NCBI GenBank assembly: GCA_046154585.1
Contig: JBJXDX010000051.1
Coordinates: 26,402-90,401 of the forward strand
Reading direction: 5' to 3'
DNA length: 64,000 bases
Source of the DNA: CADEFX01 sp046154585
Lineage (GTDB): Bacteria; Pseudomonadota; Alphaproteobacteria; Rhizobiales; Hyphomicrobiaceae
The notes under the pieces were generated by a model. That model saw only the letters and a program-made list of their open reading frames with translations. It did not search any database and was not told the DNA's origin. How positions within the stretch are numbered: the first letter of the stretch is position 1; every line of letters begins with the position of its first letter. The translations under genes and the position numbers were made by a program. Positions 59,495-64,000 of this stretch are shown here, one piece after another.

Positions 59495-60598
59495 ATGCAG
59501 ACCAACGCAACCTCAGGCGGCTCAATCATCAAGAAGGCCGCCACGATCGTGGGCATCGTTGCGCTCGGCGCAGCGGGCGCAGCGATTTCGATTTACGTGA
59601 CGCCCGGTCGCGCCAATCTCGGCAAGGAGCCGACGCCGGTGGTTTCGACATCCTCGACGGCACAATCGCAGGCCCAGCCGTCGTCGCCATCGCAGTGGAA
59701 TGCGGCTGCACCCGGTCGTATCGAGCCACGATCGGGCCAAGTCAAGATCGGCAGCGGAGTGCTCGGCCGCGTGACTGAAATGCTCGTCAAGATGAACGAC
59801 AAGGTCGCCGAGGACGAAGTTCTGATGCGCCTCGACGATGTGGAAGCACGTGCCCGTCTGGCGGCTGCGGAAGCCGAGGCCTCGGCGCGCAGGCGCGAGC
59901 GTGACGCGCAGCCAGCCACCGTCGGACGCGAGGACGTCCGGAAGGCCGAAGATGCTGTGTTCACGGCCGAGCGCGCCATCACGTCGGCTCGTTTCGAGCT
60001 CGACGACATGATCGCCGCCGACCGCAAGGAAGGTGGCCGGTCGGTCCTGCAAACGCAAGCACGCAAGCGCCTGGCGGAAGCGCAGTACCGCCTGCGCCGT
60101 GAGCAGGCCGCCTTTGCCACAGCCCAGGCCAAGGGTGGCGTTTCCGGTCCCAACCGCTTCGAGGCCGGCTTGTCGCAAGCGCGGGCCGATGTCTCCATGG
60201 CTGAATCCGTGCTCGACAAGACGCGCATCCGTGCGCCGATGGCCGGCACCGTGCTGCAGCTTCATGCCAAGGTCGGCGAGATGGTGACGCCGTCGCCCGA
60301 TCAGCCGCTGGTGGTCATCGGCGACATGTCGGTGGTGCGCGTGCGTGCCGAGGTCGACGAGCAGGACGTTTCAAAGGTCAAGCTTGGCCAGAAGGCCTAT
60401 GTCCGCAGCAACGGTTATCCGGGCCAGGAATTCGAGGGCACTGTGACCGAACTCGCGCCTTCGCTCGCAGCCCCGCGTATGGGATCGCGCGGCGCTCGCC
60501 GGGCCACGGATGTCGAGGTGCTGGAGGTGATGATTGATCTCGAAGGCAAAGTGCCCCTGCTGCCCGGCATGCGCGCTGAAGCCTTCTTCCGCCGCTGA
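59495..60598 (+). CDS. HlyD-family periplasmic adaptor (DevB-like)
   Basis: A 367-residue membrane-fusion protein. One N-terminal membrane helix lies at about residues 10-30 (KKAATIVGIVALGAAGAAIS). The lipoyl halves are GRIEPRSGQVKIGSGVLGRV and DKTRIRAPMAGTVLQLHAKV, separated by a coiled-coil hairpin at residues about 115-230 rich in Arg/Glu/Ala. The beta-barrel domain with VRVRAEVDEQDVSKV follows. It is likely the adaptor for the DevC/DevA-like pump encoded 4 kb away, both carrying Crp/Fnr-type sites. An outer-membrane channel (TolC-type) is not in the window. Confidence 0.85.
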   Translation: MQTNATSGGSIIKKAATIVGIVALGAAGAAISIYVTPGRANLGKEPTPVVSTSSTAQSQAQPSSPSQWNAAAPGRIEPRSGQVKIGSGVLGRVTEMLVKMNDKVAEDEVLMRLDDVEARARLAAAEAEASARRRERDAQPATVGREDVRKAEDAVFTAERAITSARFELDDMIAADRKEGGRSVLQTQARKRLAEAQYRLRREQAAFATAQAKGGVSGPNRFEAGLSQARADVSMAESVLDKTRIRAPMAGTVLQLHAKVGEMVTPSPDQPLVVIGDMSVVRVRAEVDEQDVSKVKLGQKAYVRSNGYPGQEFEGTVTELAPSLAAPRMGSRGARRATDVEVLEVMIDLEGKVPLLPGMRAEAFFRR

Positions 60599-60625
60599 CA
60601 CGAGCAAGACCTGTGCAAACAAGCC

Positions 60626-60651
60626 GGCCGCGATGCACCCACATCGCGGCC
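60626..60651 (+). terminator. Terminator after the HlyD-like gene
   Basis: GGCCGCGATG at 60626-60635 pairs exactly with CATCGCGGCC at 60642-60651 around a six-base loop, 28 bases after the stop codon. The following GAGCCATTTT has a short T run. Good intrinsic terminator candidate. Confidence 0.7.
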
Positions 60652-60730
60652 GAGCCATTTTCGAAATCTTGCAATTCCGGCCAATACACGAGGGCAATCA
60701 TGGTGCCATCCATGCGAAGTCGTTGCCGCT

Positions 60731-61075
60731 ATGGATACTGACATGATCGCTAGGTCCTGGAGCGCGCGCACCCGGCATGCCGACGCGCCTCGCTATGTCG
60801 CCCACGCACGCGCTGAGGTATTTGGACAGCTTGCAAAGATCAGGGGTTATCGCGGCGCACTTGTGCTTGCGGAAGAGCGCACCGCCGATGTGGCAATCAC
60901 AGTGCTCACGTTTTGGGAAACGATCGACGCCATCAAAGCTTTTGCCGGCGCCGATACGGAAGCCGCCGTCGTCGAGCCCGATGCCGAAGCCGTTCTCATC
61001 GATTACGACCGCCGCGTCCGGCATTTCGAGGTTGCAGCATCGCAAGCCGTGTGGCCGGGTCTGCTGCAGCCCTGA
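60731..61075 (+). CDS. Antibiotic biosynthesis monooxygenase-fold small protein
   Basis: A 114-residue protein of the ferredoxin-like ABM/DUF type. It starts at ATG 60731 (an alternative ATG is at 60743) and reads MIARSWSARTRHADAPRYVA near the N-terminus, with AITVLTFWETIDAIKAFAG as the central strand and helix. Such proteins form dimers that bind small heterocycles or haem breakdown products; activity is unproved in most. It converges on the alanyl-tRNA editing gene, with 15 bases between the stops. Confidence 0.7.
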   Translation: MDTDMIARSWSARTRHADAPRYVAHARAEVFGQLAKIRGYRGALVLAEERTADVAITVLTFWETIDAIKAFAGADTEAAVVEPDAEAVLIDYDRRVRHFEVAASQAVWPGLLQP

Positions 61076-61090
61076 AGCGCGCGCACGGCA

Positions 61091-61822
61091 TCACGAGCCG
61101 ATGCGATCCACGAGGCCGATCTTGATACGGCGGTTCCTGCGGCCCTTGTTGTCGATCTTCATAATGCGGATGAGACCGGAGCGGCCCGTCGAGGCGAGGT
61201 GGGTGCCGCCACAGGCCTGGCGGTCCAGGCCTCGAATTTCGACGATGCGGATCTTGCCGTCCAGGGTCGGGGGCGGCGCCGCCGACCGCGTGCGAATGAG
61301 GCCGTGCTCCTCGTAGGCGTCATCCAGCGGAATGTAGCTGTCGTTGACTGCCAGATCGCTACGGATGGCATCGTTGATCGGGCCCTCGACAGCGCGCAGG
61401 CGGCTGTTGTCGACATCGGGCAGATCAAAGTCCATGCGGGCGGTGCCGTCGTCGTTCATCTGCACGCCGGTGACCAACGCGCCATTGAATTCTTGAAAGA
61501 TCACGGCATTCAGGATGTGGGTCCCGGTGTGCATTTGCGTCATCATCAGGCGGAAATCGGCGTCGACGATGGCTTCGACGGGGCCATGCAGCTCGGCTGC
61601 GGCATCATCGAACACGTGCCAGAGCCTGCCGCCGACCTTGTCGAAGCCCGCCACCCGGGCCTCGCCGCCGCTCCAACGGATGATCCCCCGGTCGGCGAGC
61701 TGTCCGCCGCCGCCGGGGAAATACGGCGATTGAGCCAGCAGAACGCGACCGGGCTGGGCGTCAATAATCTCGGTCGCCAGCGTCAGAAGATCGGGATGCT
61801 CGTGGTAGAAGGCGCGCGACAT
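61091..61822 (-). CDS. Alanyl-tRNA editing protein (AlaX family)
   Basis: A 243-residue AlaX-type trans-editing factor. The N-terminal part is like the second domain of AlaRS (SPYFPGGGGQLADRG), and the catalytic zinc site is MHTGTHIL (HxxxH) with CGGTHLAS (Cys and His). The protein removes mischarged Ser or Gly from tRNA(Ala). Length and a short N-terminal beta domain agree with AlaX-M. It is a stand-alone gene upstream of the phosphate regulator operon on the same strand. Confidence 0.9.
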   Translation of the reverse strand: MSRAFYHEHPDLLTLATEIIDAQPGRVLLAQSPYFPGGGGQLADRGIIRWSGGEARVAGFDKVGGRLWHVFDDAAAELHGPVEAIVDADFRLMMTQMHTGTHILNAVIFQEFNGALVTGVQMNDDGTARMDFDLPDVDNSRLRAVEGPINDAIRSDLAVNDSYIPLDDAYEEHGLIRTRSAAPPPTLDGKIRIVEIRGLDRQACGGTHLASTGRSGLIRIMKIDNKGRRNRRIKIGLVDRIGS

Positions 61823-61996
61823 AGGTGCTCCGTTCGTCTCAAGCGCAGAGACGTGGAACGATCCGCTACGATCGTATTGGCGAAAATTGCGGCATCGGCG
61901 CGGTCCGATGGGCGTATGAGAACTGCAGCGACTTGACGTCGCCAGGGCCAGAGTAGCCCGAACCCACCCGGTGGTCGACCATCGGGCCGGTGCGAC

Positions 61997-62707
61997 CTAG
62001 GCGCGCTCGTGATCGGCGGGCTCTCGCGTCTCGAACATGTAGCCCGCGCCGCGCACTGTGCGGATCATGTCCGCCTCGTTGCCGCGGACCAGGGCCTTGC
62101 GCAGACGGCCGACGTGAACGTCGACCGTGCGCTCGTCGACGTCTCCGTCGCGCCCCCAGACGCCGTCGAGCAATTGCGATCGGGAGAGCACGCGGCCGGC
62201 GCTTTCCATGAGCACCAGCAGGAGCCGATATTCGGTCGGGCCGAGTCGCACCTGGCGTCCGTGCCGAACGACCCGATGCGCCGCACGGTCAAGCGTGATG
62301 TCGGCAATGGTGATGACGTCGGCAACGCGTTCAGGCGCCGCTCGCCGCAGGATGGCTTTGACACGCGCCATCAGTTCCGCGACCGAAAACGGCTTCACCA
62401 CGTAGTCATCCGCTCCGGTGGCGAGGCCGCGAATGCGGTCCCCCTCCTCGCCACGGGCTGTGAGCATGATGACCGGGATGTCGCGGGTTTCCGGCCGCGC
62501 GCGGATCTGGCGGCAAATCTCGATGCCCGACAAGCCGGGCAGCATCCAGTCCAGGATCACGAGGTCTGGCCGCTCTTCCTCAAGGACGAGTTTGGCTTCC
62601 TCGCCGGTCATTGCCACGCTGACCTCGTGGCCTTCGGCCTCGAGGTTATAGCGCAGCAGCACAACCAGCGCGCTCTCGTCTTCAATGATCAGGATCTTTG
62701 CCGCCAT
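61997..62707 (-). CDS. phoB: Phosphate regulon response regulator PhoB
   Basis: A 236-residue OmpR-family regulator. The receiver has the acidic pocket ILIIEDESALVVL, the phospho-acceptor Asp in LVILDWMLPG, Thr in IMLTARGEE and Lys in YVVKPFSVAEL. The winged-helix output domain carries VRLGPTEYRLLLVLM and DERTVDVHVGRLRKAL. PhoB activates phosphate-starvation genes, after phosphorylation by PhoR. It follows phoU by 37 bases in the expected pstB-phoU-phoB order. PhoR is not in the window. Confidence 0.93.
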   Translation of the reverse strand: MAAKILIIEDESALVVLLRYNLEAEGHEVSVAMTGEEAKLVLEEERPDLVILDWMLPGLSGIEICRQIRARPETRDIPVIMLTARGEEGDRIRGLATGADDYVVKPFSVAELMARVKAILRRAAPERVADVITIADITLDRAAHRVVRHGRQVRLGPTEYRLLLVLMESAGRVLSRSQLLDGVWGRDGDVDERTVDVHVGRLRKALVRGNEADMIRTVRGAGYMFETREPADHERA

Positions 62708-62744
62708 GTCGGCTCTTTCCAGTCTGTTGCTGCGGTTCGAACGA

Positions 62745-63455
62745 TCAGGGGGTCCCGATCAATGTCGTGCTCGTCTTGTCACCCTTCGGGCGATCGTCGG
62801 TCAGGGGGATACCGCGCACGAGGTAGTGGACGGTCTCGGCAATGTTGGTCGCGTGATCGCCGATCCGCTCGATGTTCTTGGCCCCGAACAGGAGATGCGT
62901 GCACAGTCCGATATTGCGCGGGTCCTCCATCATGTACGTCAGGAGCTCGCGGAAGATGGAGTTGTAGAGCGCGTCGATCTGCTCGTCGTTGCGCCAGACT
63001 TCGAGCGCCTTTTCGGCATCACGCTGCGCGTAGGCGTCCAGCACATCCTTGAGCTGGCGCAACGCCAGCTCCGTCATGTGGCGCAGACCCGTGATCAGGG
63101 TCTTAGGATGGCTTTCGCCCGACACGGCGAGAGCGCGCTTGGCGATGTTCTTGGCCAGATCGCCGACGCGTTCCAAATCGCCCGCCACCTTCAGCGTCGC
63201 CATGATCTGGCGCAGATCGAGAGCCAGCGGCTGGCGCCGCGCGATCATGCCGATGGTCTGCTCTTCGAGCTCTCGCTGGAGGCGGTCGATGGCCGCATCG
63301 CTGGTGACGGCTGCGTCGGCGAGCTTCGGATTGCGGCGTTCGAGCGCCTCGAAGGCCTGGCCCAGCAGCTGTTCCGCCAACCCGCCCATCTGCACGACCT
63401 TCCGGTCGAGCTGGGACAGCTCAGACTCGTATGACTTGACGATGTGCTCGTTCAT
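62745..63455 (-). CDS. phoU: Phosphate signaling complex protein PhoU
   Basis: A 236-residue PhoU. ATG 63455 (MNEHIVKSYESELSQLDRKV) is the family start; the longer frame to 63572 overlaps pstB and is rejected. Two three-helix bundle repeats with the metal-binding patterns DLAKNIAKRAL and IERIGDHATNIAETV, about 100 residues apart, are visible. PhoU couples the Pst transporter to PhoR and dampens the response at high phosphate. The gene is 43 bases downstream of pstB. Confidence 0.93.
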   Translation of the reverse strand: MNEHIVKSYESELSQLDRKVVQMGGLAEQLLGQAFEALERRNPKLADAAVTSDAAIDRLQRELEEQTIGMIARRQPLALDLRQIMATLKVAGDLERVGDLAKNIAKRALAVSGESHPKTLITGLRHMTELALRQLKDVLDAYAQRDAEKALEVWRNDEQIDALYNSIFRELLTYMMEDPRNIGLCTHLLFGAKNIERIGDHATNIAETVHYLVRGIPLTDDRPKGDKTSTTLIGTP

Positions 63456-63498
63456 GGTGGCGTGCTCCTGCTGGGCGCTGTAGCCGCAAAATATCGGA

Positions 63499-64000
<502 letters not shown>

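Overview
The window is high-GC, densely packed and reads throughout as an alphaproteobacterial chromosome, most likely Hyphomicrobiales. The signs are the pst-phoU-phoB order, a molybdopterin-binding/nucleotidyltransferase fusion typical of that order, many SDR, crotonase and ABC catabolic genes, and intergenic palindromic repeats. No rRNA, tRNA, CRISPR, phage or transposase gene was found. Genus cannot be fixed from sequence reading alone.

Layout. 1-10 kb: end of a crotonase gene, a small acetyltransferase, an AllA-like lyase, an MFS transporter, tenA, a 16-bp parS-type site (3569-3584), an SDR, a two-gene thiamine-diphosphate dehydrogenase E1 (alpha, beta) without E2/E3, another SDR, a divergent metallo-beta-lactamase-fold protein and an orphan TctC-type receptor. 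10-23 kb: a CoA-ester catabolic island with a TetR regulator, a complete branched-chain amino acid type ABC transporter (receptor, two permeases, two ATPases), two different acyl-CoA ligases, SDRs (one lacking the catalytic Tyr and Lys), an MBL hydrolase and a crotonase closely related to the one at base 1. 23-28 kb: a SoeABC-like cytoplasmic molybdoenzyme with tandem dyads in its promoter. 28-36 kb: GntR-controlled genes for a ferric/2-aminoethylphosphonate-type ABC importer, a TcuA-like flavoprotein and an MmgE/PrpD protein; the same 15-bp operator-like site lies before the GntR gene and before tcuA. 36-42 kb: a compound palindromic element, an M20 amidohydrolase, a membrane desaturase, small membrane proteins, an aldo/keto reductase, an MFS remnant and an SDR.

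42-47 kb: modB and modC without modA, an epoxide-hydrolase-like protein and the molybdopterin-binding/MocA-like fusion, which fit supply of molybdenum to enzymes such as SoeABC. 47-53 kb: two overlapping RNA methyltransferase genes, a ketopantoate-reductase-like protein, a glycosyltransferase, a single-module KpsC-like protein and a DUF2147 protein. 53-60.6 kb: the most distinctive region. A Crp/Fnr-type regulator with an atypical recognition helix sits among operons preceded by variants of an 18-bp palindrome (CTGTTCCA-NN-TGGAACAG). These operons encode a secreted protein with a DevC/DevA-like exporter, an alpha/beta hydrolase, a small membrane protein, a cold-shock-fold protein and a DevB/HlyD-like adaptor. 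A weaker copy precedes the desaturase at 39 kb. I infer an envelope- or lipid-related regulon. 60.6-64 kb: a monooxygenase-fold protein, an alanyl-tRNA editing protein, then phoB, phoU and the 3' part of pstB, which runs off the window.
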